Source of the DNA: SG8-38 sp041576815
GTDB lineage: Bacteria; Myxococcota_A; Polyangia; Polyangiales; Houyiibacteriaceae
Reading direction: 5' to 3'
NCBI GenBank assembly: GCA_041576815.1
Contig: JBFGKE010000013.1
Coordinates: forward strand, 1-64,000
DNA: 64,000 nucleotides
The translations under genes and the position numbers were made by a program. A model generated the notes under the pieces. That model ran no database searches and was not told the DNA's origin. It worked only from the letters and a program-made list of their open reading frames with translations. This document shows positions 26,661 through 34,704 of the stretch, piece after piece (position 1 is the stretch's first letter; every line of letters starts with the position of its first letter).

Positions 26661-27107
26661 TCACGCCTGGGTCAGCACGCGATACGCCTCCGCATCGTCA
26701 GCGGCGCGAAGCAGCGCTTTGCGCCTTTCTTCGCTCCGAAGGAACCGCGACACCCCGGCGAGCGCCGCGAGATGCTTCTGCGGCATCGACCTCGGGCCGA
26801 CGATGCCAACGAGGATCGTGGCGGGAAGTTGATCGACCGCTTCGAAGTCGACGCCCCCGGGGCACACGGCGACCGCCGCTCGCAGCTCGTCGACGCCGTC
26901 GTAGCGTCCGTGCGGAATCGCGACGCCGCTCCCGATCCCCGTGCTTGCCAGTCGCTCGCGCTCGAGCAGCACCTCGTACACCGTTTCTTCGTTCGCAACC
27001 TGCTCGGGCATCGTCAGAAGCGAGGCGATGGTCCGAAGGGCGGCTTCCTTGTTGGCGAGCTCTAGACCGACGCGGACGCGCTTGGAATGAAGAAGGCTCG
27101 CCAGCAT
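26661..27107 (-). CDS. ptsN: PTS IIA-like nitrogen regulatory protein
   Basis: A 148-residue IIA-Ntr/fructose-type IIA protein with active-site His66 in GSGVAIPHGRYDGVDEL. It accepts phosphate from HPr and acts as a regulator rather than in transport when no IIB/IIC is present, as here. It lies between hpf and hprK, the standard rpoN-linked position. The start is uncertain: TTG 27131 or GTG 27128 would use a GAGGG site and add 7-8 residues. ATG 27107 fits the family better. Confidence 0.93.
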   Translation of the reverse strand: MLASLLHSKRVRVGLELANKEAALRTIASLLTMPEQVANEETVYEVLLERERLASTGIGSGVAIPHGRYDGVDELRAAVAVCPGGVDFEAVDQLPATILVGIVGPRSMPQKHLAALAGVSRFLRSEERRKALLRAADDAEAYRVLTQA

Positions 27108-27151
27108 GACGGCGAGGCGATACCCCACCAATCACCCTCGCGCAATGCAGA

Positions 27152-27478
27152 TCAGTCTTCCGGGTGACGAAGCGACTCGCCGCTGTGGCGACGCCGGTCC
27201 GTCTCAGTCGCCTTCAAGTCGCGAACTTGCCGGTCGATCTTGTCGACGACTTGGTCGATCGTCGCGTACATGTCTTCCGACTGGCCGTGACCCGCGTACT
27301 GGTGGCCGTCGCCGGTGAGATTCAAGTCCACGCGATGGAGGTGACGTTCCGTCGAGAACGTGAATTCGGCGTGCAGCGGCGAGCGTAGGTACTTCTGAAT
27401 CTTCTTTATTTTCTCCGATGCGTAGTTCTTGATTCCGTCAGATGACTCCATGTTGCGAAATGTGTAACTGATGCGCAT
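27152..27478 (-). CDS. hpf: Ribosome hibernation-promoting factor (short HPF/YfiA family)
   Basis: A 108-residue protein of the short HPF type. It has the conserved beta-alpha fold with EKIKKIQKYLRSPLHAEF, VDLNLTGDGHQYAGHGQSED and MYATIDQVVDKIDRQVRDLK. It binds the 30S decoding centre and keeps ribosomes inactive in stationary phase. GGAGG precedes ATG 27478. It follows rpoN by 14 bp, the common rpoN-hpf-ptsN order. Confidence 0.96.
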   Translation of the reverse strand: MRISYTFRNMESSDGIKNYASEKIKKIQKYLRSPLHAEFTFSTERHLHRVDLNLTGDGHQYAGHGQSEDMYATIDQVVDKIDRQVRDLKATETDRRRHSGESLRHPED

Positions 27479-27492
27479 CGGACCTCCACCCA

Positions 27493-28917
27493 CTAAAAAT
27501 ACTTCTTGCGTTTCGACGAGCTCAGGATCCCGAGCATCTCGCGATACTTCGCCACCGTGCGGCGGGCGATCTTGATGTCGTCCTGGGCAAGTATTTCAAC
27601 GATTCGTTGATCTGACAATGGGGCTTTGGAATCTTCGCCCCCGATGATGTTCTTGATCGCCTGTTTGACGCTTTCGGAGGCGATATCGTTCTGATTATCC
27701 CGCCGGATCGCACTGTTGAAAAAATACTTCAGCTCGAAGGTGCCCCGCGGCGTGTGAACGTACTTGTTACTCGTGACCCGTGAAATCGTGCTTTCGTGCA
27801 TCCCGACGGCCTCGGCAACGTCGCGAAGGATCATCGGTTTCAGGTGCTCGATGCCTTTGTCGAAGAAGTCCTGCTGCTTCTCGACGATGCACTCCGTCAC
27901 TTTGACAATCGTCTTTCGGCGCTGGTCGATGCTGCGAATCAACCACTGGGCGCTTCTCAGCTTGTCTTGAATGTATTCTTTCGCCTTGGGATTGTCGGCC
28001 ATTGCCGACCGATAGAAGCCGCTGATCTTCAGCTTGGGCATCCCGTCGTCGTTTGCAACGACGTAGTACTCGTCGCCGACGCGATGTACGTACACGTCGG
28101 GAACGATGTAGCGTGGCTCTTCCGTTTGGAAGCGGCGTGCGGGGCGCGGCTCTAGCTCGGCGATGATCTGTGCAACGTCGTACACTTCTTCGAGTGCGCA
28201 GGCGCGGGCCTTTGCGATGGCCGGGTAGCGCCGCTTTTCGAGGTCGGACAGATGATCGGAGATGACGCGAAGCACCAGCTCGTCCATGCCATAGTGCTTC
28301 GCTTGAATCATCAGGCATTCCTCGAGCGAGCGCGCAGCGACACCAATCGGGTCGAACTGATGGATCATCGCAAGCACTTCCTCCGCGTCTTCCGAATCGA
28401 GACCAGCCTCGGCGGCGAGCCGCGGCACCACGTCCGAAGGCTCGACGCCTTCGATCTTCAGATAGCCATTGTCGTCGAGGTTCCCGATGACCAGGGCCGC
28501 AAAACGCCGCTCGTCCTCGACGAAGTCCCCCATGCGCAGCTGCCAGCCGAGGTGATCGCTGAGGTCCTCCGTGGTCGACAGGGTTGATTCGAGGCCAGGC
28601 AGCTCGTCATCGGTGCCGCGCCGAATCGTCGGCATTGGCGCTTCCGTGGACTGGTTTTCGAGGTAGCGCTCCCAATCGATCTCTTCCTTCTTCTGCTCGT
28701 GTGCCTTGACCTCGGGCGGTGCCGACTCCTCGGCGCGCCCGCTCGATGATTGCTCGCGCGCCTCGGCCCCCTCCTCGAGCATGGGGTTCTCGAGCAGCTC
28801 CTCTTGAACCAACTCGCTCAGCTCCATGCGAGACATCTGCAGCAGCTTGATCGCTTGCTGCAGCTGCGGCGTCATGATCAGCTGTTGCGAGAGCTTTAGT
28901 TGCTGTTTGAGCTCCAT
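27493..28917 (-). CDS. rpoN: RNA polymerase sigma-54 factor
   Basis: A 474-residue sigma-54. The Gln/Leu-rich region I is at the N-terminus (LKLSQQLIMTPQLQQAIKLL), an acidic region II follows to about 110, then the core-binding domain. The helix-turn-helix is near VAEAVGMHESTISRVTSNKY, and the RpoN box ARRTVAKYRE lies close to the C-terminus. It needs AAA-type activators to open promoters. It heads the leftward run with hpf and ptsN and is divergent from a response regulator. Confidence 0.98.
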   Translation of the reverse strand: MELKQQLKLSQQLIMTPQLQQAIKLLQMSRMELSELVQEELLENPMLEEGAEAREQSSSGRAEESAPPEVKAHEQKKEEIDWERYLENQSTEAPMPTIRRGTDDELPGLESTLSTTEDLSDHLGWQLRMGDFVEDERRFAALVIGNLDDNGYLKIEGVEPSDVVPRLAAEAGLDSEDAEEVLAMIHQFDPIGVAARSLEECLMIQAKHYGMDELVLRVISDHLSDLEKRRYPAIAKARACALEEVYDVAQIIAELEPRPARRFQTEEPRYIVPDVYVHRVGDEYYVVANDDGMPKLKISGFYRSAMADNPKAKEYIQDKLRSAQWLIRSIDQRRKTIVKVTECIVEKQQDFFDKGIEHLKPMILRDVAEAVGMHESTISRVTSNKYVHTPRGTFELKYFFNSAIRRDNQNDIASESVKQAIKNIIGGEDSKAPLSDQRIVEILAQDDIKIARRTVAKYREMLGILSSSKRKKYF

Positions 28918-29031
28918 TCAGGCCCCGCGCACGAAAGCGTGCGACGTTTGCCAGTATAGACGGCTCTCCTGCCCAGGGAAACTCGCCTGACCTGGCTCGC
29001 GAATCCTCGCGGCCTCGGTTACCCTATAACC

Positions 29032-30006
29032 GTGGGGGCACCCCGACCATTTCCGGAATCGGTGGTGGTCGTTGCCGATAGCGATCGTGCAGCGTGCGAA
29101 CGAGTTTGCCAAATGCTTCGCGAGAAAGGCGCGATCGTGTTGCCGGCGGGCAGCAGCCAACGCGCCATCGACGCGGTCCGGGCGCAGCCCGTGGACCTGG
29201 TCGTGCTTGCAGTCGACATGCCCGGCCTCAACGGAATCGACGCGTGCAAGGTCATCAAAAACATCACGAAGGATCGGTTCGTGCCCGTCGTCCTGCTCAC
29301 TGCGCACATCGGATTGGGAGCGCGCGCCCACGGTATGAACACCGACGCGGACGATCACGTCGTCAAGCCGTTCGACGACTCGGAGCTCCTCGCTCGAGTC
29401 GAGAACCTCTTGCGTGTGAAACGCGCACGCGAGCACGTCGAGTTCGCCAAGAACGAGCTCCAAGTTCAGTCGTTCGACGATCGGCTTAGAGCGCTCCCCG
29501 ACCACCGGTACTTCCATGCCTGCCTCGAGATCGAGTTCGAGGAGGCCGAGCGACACCTCGATCCGCTCGCGGTCTGCATCCTCGCGGTGGAGGATTTCCG
29601 AGACCTCGTTGCTGAGCATGGTGCAGAGCGCGGAGCGGTCGTGCTCGACGAGGTGTCGTCACGACTCCAGAGCACCATCCGCCCTACGGACATCGCTGCA
29701 CGTTTCCGAACGACCGAGTTCGGATTGCTCATGCCCAACACGCGCCCGGCAAAGGCGCTCGCGTTGGCCGACCGCATCGTCTCTGAGGTCGCGCTGCGTC
29801 CGATCGACCTCGCTGCCGACTCGGTCGTCCTCACGATCTCGCTCGGCGTCGGGCTGTATCCGAGCGGCGCGATTCGCACTAAAAGCGAGCTTTTGGATGC
29901 AGCGACGATCGCGGTGGCGCGAGCGCGCGTCGCCGGACCGAACCGCGTCTGCGTCGTCCAGCAACAAGGCTACATCTTCCGACCGACGTTGCCTGGCGCC
30001 GCCTAG
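29032..30006 (+). CDS. Response regulator with a degenerate GGDEF-like output domain
   Basis: A protein of about 324 residues. An N-terminal receiver (residues 10-130) has VVVVADSD, the phospho-acceptor Asp in LVVLAVDMPGLNGID and the conserved Lys in DDHVVKPFDDSELL. The C-terminal half resembles a diguanylate cyclase fold, but the GGDEF loop reads RTTEFGLLM, so cyclase activity is unlikely. It may be a receptor or a protein-interaction output. The start is uncertain: GTG 29032, or GTG 29062 if transcription begins at the TATAAC hexamer at 29025-29030. It is divergent from rpoN. Confidence 0.85.
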   Translation: MGAPRPFPESVVVVADSDRAACERVCQMLREKGAIVLPAGSSQRAIDAVRAQPVDLVVLAVDMPGLNGIDACKVIKNITKDRFVPVVLLTAHIGLGARAHGMNTDADDHVVKPFDDSELLARVENLLRVKRAREHVEFAKNELQVQSFDDRLRALPDHRYFHACLEIEFEEAERHLDPLAVCILAVEDFRDLVAEHGAERGAVVLDEVSSRLQSTIRPTDIAARFRTTEFGLLMPNTRPAKALALADRIVSEVALRPIDLAADSVVLTISLGVGLYPSGAIRTKSELLDAATIAVARARVAGPNRVCVVQQQGYIFRPTLPGAA

Positions 30007-30548
30007 CCGCGGTCGCGACGCGGCCTTCGGCCGAGAAAAAGGCTGCCCAGCGCGGTAGCCGCGAGCGCGACGAGCAGCAGCCACGCACCCCAGCGCCAGT
30101 CGACGTCGGTGAGCTGCGCGGCCGCCATCATCTCGATTCGCCTTGCGGTGTAGAGCAAAGGAAGCACGCCGCCCAAAGCCAATCCAAGCACTGCGGCGCG
30201 CGCGGCGCGCAACCCCGCCCCATCGCGGCGGCGCCAAAGGACGCCCAAGACGGCCATCGCGGCCCCGGGAGTGAGCCAGAGGTTGTACGCCCCGTCGATG
30301 GCGACCTCGAGCGCCGAGGCGCCGATCGGTCCTGAACGGACGAACGGTGCCGCAAAGCCAACGAGAACGAGGAACGCACCCAAGAGAACCGGGGCGCGCC
30401 CGAGTCGCGGATCCAGGTAGAGCTCGACACGCTCGAGCTGCCGCTCCGGGACCGGCGGTAGCCGATCGATGGGGACCAAGAGGAGATCGTGCTCCGGGCA
30501 CTCGCGCCCGTGCTCGAAGCCCTCTCTACAGAACGGACAAAACAGCAT
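30003..30548 (-). CDS. Zinc-ribbon membrane protein of unknown function
   Basis: A 181-residue protein. The N-terminus has a compact Cys/His cluster (Cys4, Cys7, Cys17, His20 in LFCPFCREGFEHGRECPEH) that could bind zinc in the cytoplasm. Four predicted membrane helices follow, at about 52-70, 87-104, 112-135 and 152-172. No family is recognised. The stop overlaps the end of the response regulator by 4 bp, convergently. Confidence 0.75.
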   Translation of the reverse strand: MLFCPFCREGFEHGRECPEHDLLLVPIDRLPPVPERQLERVELYLDPRLGRAPVLLGAFLVLVGFAAPFVRSGPIGASALEVAIDGAYNLWLTPGAAMAVLGVLWRRRDGAGLRAARAAVLGLALGGVLPLLYTARRIEMMAAAQLTDVDWRWGAWLLLVALAATALGSLFLGRRPRRDRG

Positions 30549-30640
30549 GGGCTATCGCGCCGGGAAATCTCGGTGCTGGGCCATCGATCGGGGCTCGCCG
30601 TGCGCTCGTCTTGGGTTCGTGTTATCCGCTGTCCGCGGCG

Positions 30641-31078
30641 ATGCAAATCCGGGGACTCACGAAAGCGGACTACGATTATATCATTTCGGTCCTCGATCAG
30701 TGGTGGGGCGGCCCCGCTGGCCGGCGCGCAGACCCGATGTTCTTCTACGAGTTCGGCGAGCATGCGCTGGTCGCGGAGCGGGACGGGCAGCTGATCGGGT
30801 TTTTGCTCGGGGTGATGGTCCCCGCCCCGGCCGGGACCGGATACGTGCATTTGGTGGGAATTCACCCCGATCATCGTCGCAGAGGCGTCGGCAAGCAGCT
30901 GTACGAGCATTTCACGGAGCGCTGCCGCGCGGCCGGCATGAAGCGGCTCAAGTCCCTGGCCTCGTCCGGCCACGAGGGTCCCGTCCGATTTCACGAATCG
31001 ATGGGCTTCGAGGCCGCCGAGGTGGCCGACTACGCCGGCCCAGGGCGCTCACGGGTCGTATTTAGTAAGGAGCTTTGA
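30641..31078 (+). CDS. GNAT family N-acetyltransferase
   Basis: A 145-residue GNAT protein. The acetyl-CoA-binding motif A is VHLVGIHPDHRRRGVGKQLY, followed by FHESMGFEAAEV as motif B. The substrate is unknown. The ATG at 30641 starts the IRGLTKADYDYII strand typical of the fold. It lies about 90 bp from the divergent zinc-ribbon gene and 54 bp before a PilZ gene that seems to have its own promoter. Confidence 0.9.
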   Translation: MQIRGLTKADYDYIISVLDQWWGGPAGRRADPMFFYEFGEHALVAERDGQLIGFLLGVMVPAPAGTGYVHLVGIHPDHRRRGVGKQLYEHFTERCRAAGMKRLKSLASSGHEGPVRFHESMGFEAAEVADYAGPGRSRVVFSKEL

Positions 31079-31102
31079 CCTGCTGGCGACTCCCGTTATC
31101 CT
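31075..31102 (+). promoter_or_regulatory. Probable promoter of the PilZ gene at 31133
   Basis: TTGACC (31075-31080) and TATCCT (31097-31102) are spaced by 16 bases. The -35 overlaps the stop codon of the GNAT gene. The leader would be about 24 bases, with GGGGGAA upstream of the ATG. Confidence 0.45.
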
Positions 31103-31132
31103 GAGGAGCAGGGTTACGGGGGAACACTAGGC

Positions 31133-32098
31133 ATGGGGTACTCATCGGCGGGCGAGGCGCGAGAGGCTCGCGAATCGCTAAGCAAGGCGCTCGAAGCGCT
31201 GCAGCAGGACGCCGAAGTCCCAGAAGAGGTCCTAGGCATCACGCAAAATGTCGCGAAGTCGATCGGCGCCCTGTTCGAGGCTGAATATGCGTCGACCGAG
31301 CCCGATGGGAAGACCTGCGTGAAGAGCGCGCTCGGCACGCTGAGCCAAACGCTTGCGCTCTTGCAAGACGTCAAGAGCGAGCACGAAGGCGTGGGGAGCG
31401 CGATTGAAAACATCGCGGATGTCATCAGTATTTTGTTTCCGCTGACGAACAAGCCGAGCGTGGTTCCAGAGTCGGGCTCCGGACGGCCCCCAGCTTCGCA
31501 ACGCCCTATCTCGAGCGCACCGTCGGCCAAGCCATCGAGCGCGCCGCCGGCCAAGCCATCGAGCGCGCCGCCAGCCAAGCCATCGAGCGCACCGCCGGCC
31601 AAGCCATCGAGCGCACCGCCGGCTAAGCCATCGAGCGCACCGCCAGCCAAGCCATCGAGCGCGCCGCCGCGCCGCGCCGCGTCGAATCGTCCGATGTCCG
31701 GACGCCCACGCGCCGGTTCGTCCGCGTTCCCCTCCACCATGCTACCGCCACCCGCGCCGATTCCGACCGGCGCGCGAGAGCCGGTTGAAGCCAACCTCGG
31801 TGCCACGACGCAGTCGAACTTCTACGTCGGCTTCAGCGGCGAAATCGCCCACGGCGGCGTGTTCCTCGCGACCTACGAAGCCCTCCCGAAAGACACGTCG
31901 GTTCGCATGCTGGTCACCTTGCCGGGAGGATTCGAATTCGAGTGCGACGGCTACGTCCGGTTCGTTCGGGACCCGATGGATTTCATGAGCGAATCCGAGC
32001 CGGGCATGGGGATCCAGTTCGAGAATCTCCCGGACGAGGCGCGCGACCTGGTCATGCGGTTCATCCGCAAGCGCCCACCGATCTTCTACGACGTGTAG
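31133..32098 (+). CDS. PilZ domain protein with a proline-rich repeat linker
   Basis: A 321-residue protein. Residues 1-105 are helical. Residues 127-179 form a linker of six and a half 8-residue repeats (SSAPPAKP). A C-terminal atypical PilZ domain (about 215-321) resembles the TIGR02266 group common in Myxococcota, with FYVGFSGEIAHGGVFLATY and GFEFECDGYVRFVRD. The canonical RxxxR and DxSxxG ligands for cyclic-di-GMP are not clear, so binding is doubtful. The repeats are nearly identical at DNA level and may vary in number between strains. Confidence 0.87.
   Translation: MGYSSAGEAREARESLSKALEALQQDAEVPEEVLGITQNVAKSIGALFEAEYASTEPDGKTCVKSALGTLSQTLALLQDVKSEHEGVGSAIENIADVISILFPLTNKPSVVPESGSGRPPASQRPISSAPSAKPSSAPPAKPSSAPPAKPSSAPPAKPSSAPPAKPSSAPPAKPSSAPPRRAASNRPMSGRPRAGSSAFPSTMLPPPAPIPTGAREPVEANLGATTQSNFYVGFSGEIAHGGVFLATYEALPKDTSVRMLVTLPGGFEFECDGYVRFVRDPMDFMSESEPGMGIQFENLPDEARDLVMRFIRKRPPIFYDV
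31511..31669 (+). repeat. 24-bp coding minisatellite (about 6.6 copies)
   Basis: Tandem 24-bp units encode SSAPPAKP. The first copy has APS in place of APP, and the rest differ only at a few third positions. They lie inside the PilZ gene and keep the frame, so copy-number change would only alter linker length. Confidence 0.9.
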
Positions 32099-32105
32099 TC
32101 GGCGT

Positions 32106-32495
32106 TCAGCCCTCGCCGAGGAGCTTGCTCATCGACGCTTCGTCGACCGGTGTGAAGGCATAGCTTTCCATCTCGCTCGAAGTCACCCACGCGTAGCGCT
32201 TCACGGCGCGGCACTCGGGTTCGTCGTCGAGCAGCCTGCACTCGTAGAGGTGCAGGTCGACGGCGTAGCTATCGTAAGGATGGTTGACGAACGAGATGAG
32301 CTGGCCGACTTCGATGCGGACCCCGAGGCGCTCTTCGACCTCGCGTGCGAGCGCTGCCTGGTCCGTCTCACCGGTTTCGACGCGGCCACCTGGGAAATCC
32401 CAGAGCAGCGGAAGCACTGCGTTCTCACGTCGCTGGGTAATCAGATATCGACCGTCGCGCTCGATCAAAGCCGCAACCACGCGGATCGTCTTCAT
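32106..32495 (-). CDS. Nudix hydrolase (MutT-like nucleoside triphosphate pyrophosphohydrolase)
   Basis: A roughly 129-residue Nudix protein with the complete box GGRVETGETDQAALAREVEE followed by RLG, and an N-terminal IRVVAALIERDGRYLITQR as in MutT/NudG-type sanitising enzymes. It would hydrolyse damaged or non-canonical (d)NTPs. ATG 32495 was chosen; GTG 32507 is also possible. It is convergent with the PilZ gene, 7 bp away. Confidence 0.92.
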   Translation of the reverse strand: MKTIRVVAALIERDGRYLITQRRENAVLPLLWDFPGGRVETGETDQAALAREVEERLGVRIEVGQLISFVNHPYDSYAVDLHLYECRLLDDEPECRAVKRYAWVTSSEMESYAFTPVDEASMSKLLGEG

Positions 32496-32526
32496 CGGAG
32501 TCGGCACGATGCCGGATATAGCATCC

Positions 32527-32844
32527 TCAGATGGGATAGCCGTGGACGACGTCTCGGCGAGGCCGCTCGACGTTCAGCACGGGACTCGTGATGAGATCCC
32601 GGCCCGCGGCGATGAAGAACAGCGACTCCCCGACCGTCGGCAGGCCCTCGGACGCGCTGATTGCGCCGTTGTCGTGGAACTTCAGGCCACCCGAGACGGT
32701 GCTCCGAAGCGCGAGGTGACCGCTGAGCCACTCGCCGCTTCGGCGGTCGCGCACGCCCACGCACACATTGCGGCGGACGTGGTATTCACTGTTGCGGGTC
32801 ACGAAGACACGATGAATCCGGCGTTCTTTGCCCAGGTAGCCCAT
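32527..32844 (-). CDS. Small conserved-looking protein of unknown function
   Basis: A 105-residue protein without recognised domain, signal peptide or membrane segment. It is beta-rich and basic at the start (RRIHRVFVTRNSEYHVRRN) and ends RRDVVHGYPI. A good AAAGGGGG ribbon of bases nine upstream of the ATG at 32844 supports translation. It starts 33 bp from the divergent manA start and lies 31 bp before the Nudix gene, so the two may be co-transcribed. Confidence 0.7.
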   Translation of the reverse strand: MGYLGKERRIHRVFVTRNSEYHVRRNVCVGVRDRRSGEWLSGHLALRSTVSGGLKFHDNGAISASEGLPTVGESLFFIAAGRDLITSPVLNVERPRRDVVHGYPI

Positions 32845-32870
32845 GCCATACCCCCTTTGGATACGGAGTC

Positions 32871-32899
32871 ACCTTACATGTGGGATAAAGTAGGTGCAA
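32871..32899 (-). promoter_or_regulatory. Candidate promoter of the 32844 gene
   Basis: On the minus strand TTGCAC (32894-32899) and TAAGGT (32871-32876) are spaced by 17 bases, inside the 5' end of manA. The match is moderate. Confidence 0.3.
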
Positions 32900-33948
32900 A
32901 AAATCGGTGTCGCCCGCTTCTCCTGCGCGCCGACAATTTCACCCCGCCCCGCAGGACGCCCTGGGGAGGTCGAAGAATCGTGGAAGACCTCAAGGCCGGG
33001 CTGGGGCTTCGGGCGACCGGCGCGGTCGGCGAGGCCTGGGAGCTGTCGGTCGAGCCGGACTTCCCGAGTCGGCTGGAGGAGGGACCTTCGCTCGACGACG
33101 TGCTTCGCGCCGACCCCTCCCTGCTTGGGGCCGAGGCCGAGCTCGGGTCGACGGCGCTTCTGGTGAAGCTGGTCGACGCGGCAGACGACCTGTCGGTGCA
33201 AATCCATCCCGACGACGCGGACCCTGCCCTCGACGACGACGAGAGCGGCAAGCCGGAGGCCTGGTACATCATCGACGCCGAGCCTGGCGCGGGCCTATAT
33301 CTCGGCTTCGCCGACGGTGTCGCCCGCCGAGACGTCGAAGAGGCGATCGAGGACGAAGGGCGCGTCGACCAGCTCATGCAGTTCGTGCCCGTCGAGCCCG
33401 GAGATGTCTTCCTCATCGAGCCCGGAACTCCGCACGCGATTGGTCGGGGTGTGTTTCTCCTCGAATCGCAGCGTGTGGCACCGGGCAAGCGAGGCATCAC
33501 CTACCGCTACTGGGACTGGAACCGTAAATACGATGCGTCCGGCCAACGCAATCCCGCGGGACGCCCGCGCAAGCTGCAGCGCGAGCGCGCGTTGGAGATC
33601 ACGCCGTGGAGCAGTCCCCGCGGCGCCGCGCTCCTCGAGCACGCGCATTTTCGGGCCGGTTCCGCGACGCTCGATGCATCCGCACGCCTGGAGACGCTCG
33701 CGAGCTCGGGCGGGCCCCTCCGTACGGAGCTCTTCCGCATCTGGCGGATGGCCGGCTCGGGCAGAGTCGAGCTGCCCGCACACGATCGACTGCGCTCGCT
33801 GACCGTTCTCGATGGAAGCGTGACCTTGCACGGCGGTGGCTCGGGCTTCGAGATCGATCGAGGCCGGACCGCGGCCCTCCCCGCCTGCCTCGGTGCAATG
33901 CACGTCGAGCTCGACCGTGCGCATGCCGTGGTCTGCGCCTTGGCTTGA
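32878..33948 (+). CDS. manA: Mannose-6-phosphate isomerase, class I-like
   Basis: A 356-residue zinc isomerase interconverting mannose-6-phosphate and fructose-6-phosphate. It has the early RADNFTPPRRTPWGGRRI, the zinc-binding SVQIHPDD, then GKPEAWYIID, and EPGDVFLIEPGTPHAIGRG with the second His. CGGAG nine bases upstream supports ATG 32878. It heads a possible three-gene cluster with a GT2 synthase and a polysaccharide deacetylase, which points to mannose-derived glycan or lipid-linked sugar synthesis. Confidence 0.9.
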   Translation: MWDKVGAKNRCRPLLLRADNFTPPRRTPWGGRRIVEDLKAGLGLRATGAVGEAWELSVEPDFPSRLEEGPSLDDVLRADPSLLGAEAELGSTALLVKLVDAADDLSVQIHPDDADPALDDDESGKPEAWYIIDAEPGAGLYLGFADGVARRDVEEAIEDEGRVDQLMQFVPVEPGDVFLIEPGTPHAIGRGVFLLESQRVAPGKRGITYRYWDWNRKYDASGQRNPAGRPRKLQRERALEITPWSSPRGAALLEHAHFRAGSATLDASARLETLASSGGPLRTELFRIWRMAGSGRVELPAHDRLRSLTVLDGSVTLHGGGSGFEIDRGRTAALPACLGAMHVELDRAHAVVCALA

Positions 33949-33981
33949 CGTGGAGGCGCGCGCATAAGAGAGTGCCGCGCC

Positions 33982-34704
33982 TTGACGGACCCGGACCCCC
34001 CGCCTTTCCTCTCGATCGTCATTCCGGTCTACAACGAAGAAGCGATCCTGCGCGCGGCCGTCATCGACTTGGTCGATCGCCTCGGCGCCTTCCCCTGGAC
34101 CTACGAGCTCCTGATCGCCGAAAACGGCTCCGTCGATGGCACGGCCGAGGTGGCTGCGGCCCTCGGCGCGCGCTTCGAACCGCTCGCATGCATTCACATC
34201 GACGAGCCCAACTACGGAAAAGCGCTCCGCGCGGGTATCCTCCAAGCACGAGGGGAGCTCGTGATCTGCGACGAGATCGATCTCGGCGACGTCGACTTCT
34301 ACGAACGAGCCATCGCTGAGCTGCAAGACCCGGCGGTGGACTTCGTCGTCGGGTCCAAGGCCATGGAGGGCGCAGTCGACCGGCGGCCGCTCTACCGTCG
34401 CTTTGGGACCATCGTGATCAACGCCATGCTCCGGGTGACGCTCGGCTTCACCGGCACCGACACGCACGGGCTCAAGGCGTTTCGCCGCGCGCCCGTCCAG
34501 CCAATTGCCCGGGCGTGCCTCGTGGACCGCGATCTGTTCGCCTCGGAGCTCGTCATTCGAGCGGAACGCGCTGGCCTCGGGGTTCGCGAGATCCCGGTTC
34601 GAGTGCTGGAGAAGCGTCCGCCAACCGTCGGTCTCCTCCGGCGAGTGCCCAACGTGCTCAAAGGCCTCGTCAAGCTGTTCGTCGCAATTCGGATCAAAGG
34701 GTGA
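33982..34704 (+). CDS. Family 2 glycosyltransferase (polyprenol-phosphate sugar synthase-like)
   Basis: A 240-residue GT2 enzyme without membrane helices. LSIVIPVYNEE at the N-terminus, IAENGSVDGT and CDEIDLGD (in place of the usual DADL) form the nucleotide-sugar site. GSKAMEGAVDRR, the TDTHGLKAFRR stretch and the basic C-terminus resemble dolichol-phosphate-mannose synthase-type proteins. It probably transfers a sugar to a polyprenyl phosphate. The start is TTG 33982, as no ATG or GTG fits. Its stop overlaps the deacetylase GTG as GTGA. Confidence 0.88.
   Translation: MTDPDPPPFLSIVIPVYNEEAILRAAVIDLVDRLGAFPWTYELLIAENGSVDGTAEVAAALGARFEPLACIHIDEPNYGKALRAGILQARGELVICDEIDLGDVDFYERAIAELQDPAVDFVVGSKAMEGAVDRRPLYRRFGTIVINAMLRVTLGFTGTDTHGLKAFRRAPVQPIARACLVDRDLFASELVIRAERAGLGVREIPVRVLEKRPPTVGLLRRVPNVLKGLVKLFVAIRIKG

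Noticed and set aside
29025..29030. TATAAC as the promoter -10 of the response regulator
   Set aside because: No acceptable -35 is found at the right distance, and it would place the transcription start inside the proposed coding region. It is only mentioned as a start-site doubt.
31511..31669. Possible CRISPR array
   Set aside because: The 24-bp units are directly adjacent with no spacers, and they encode an in-frame SSAPPAKP linker.
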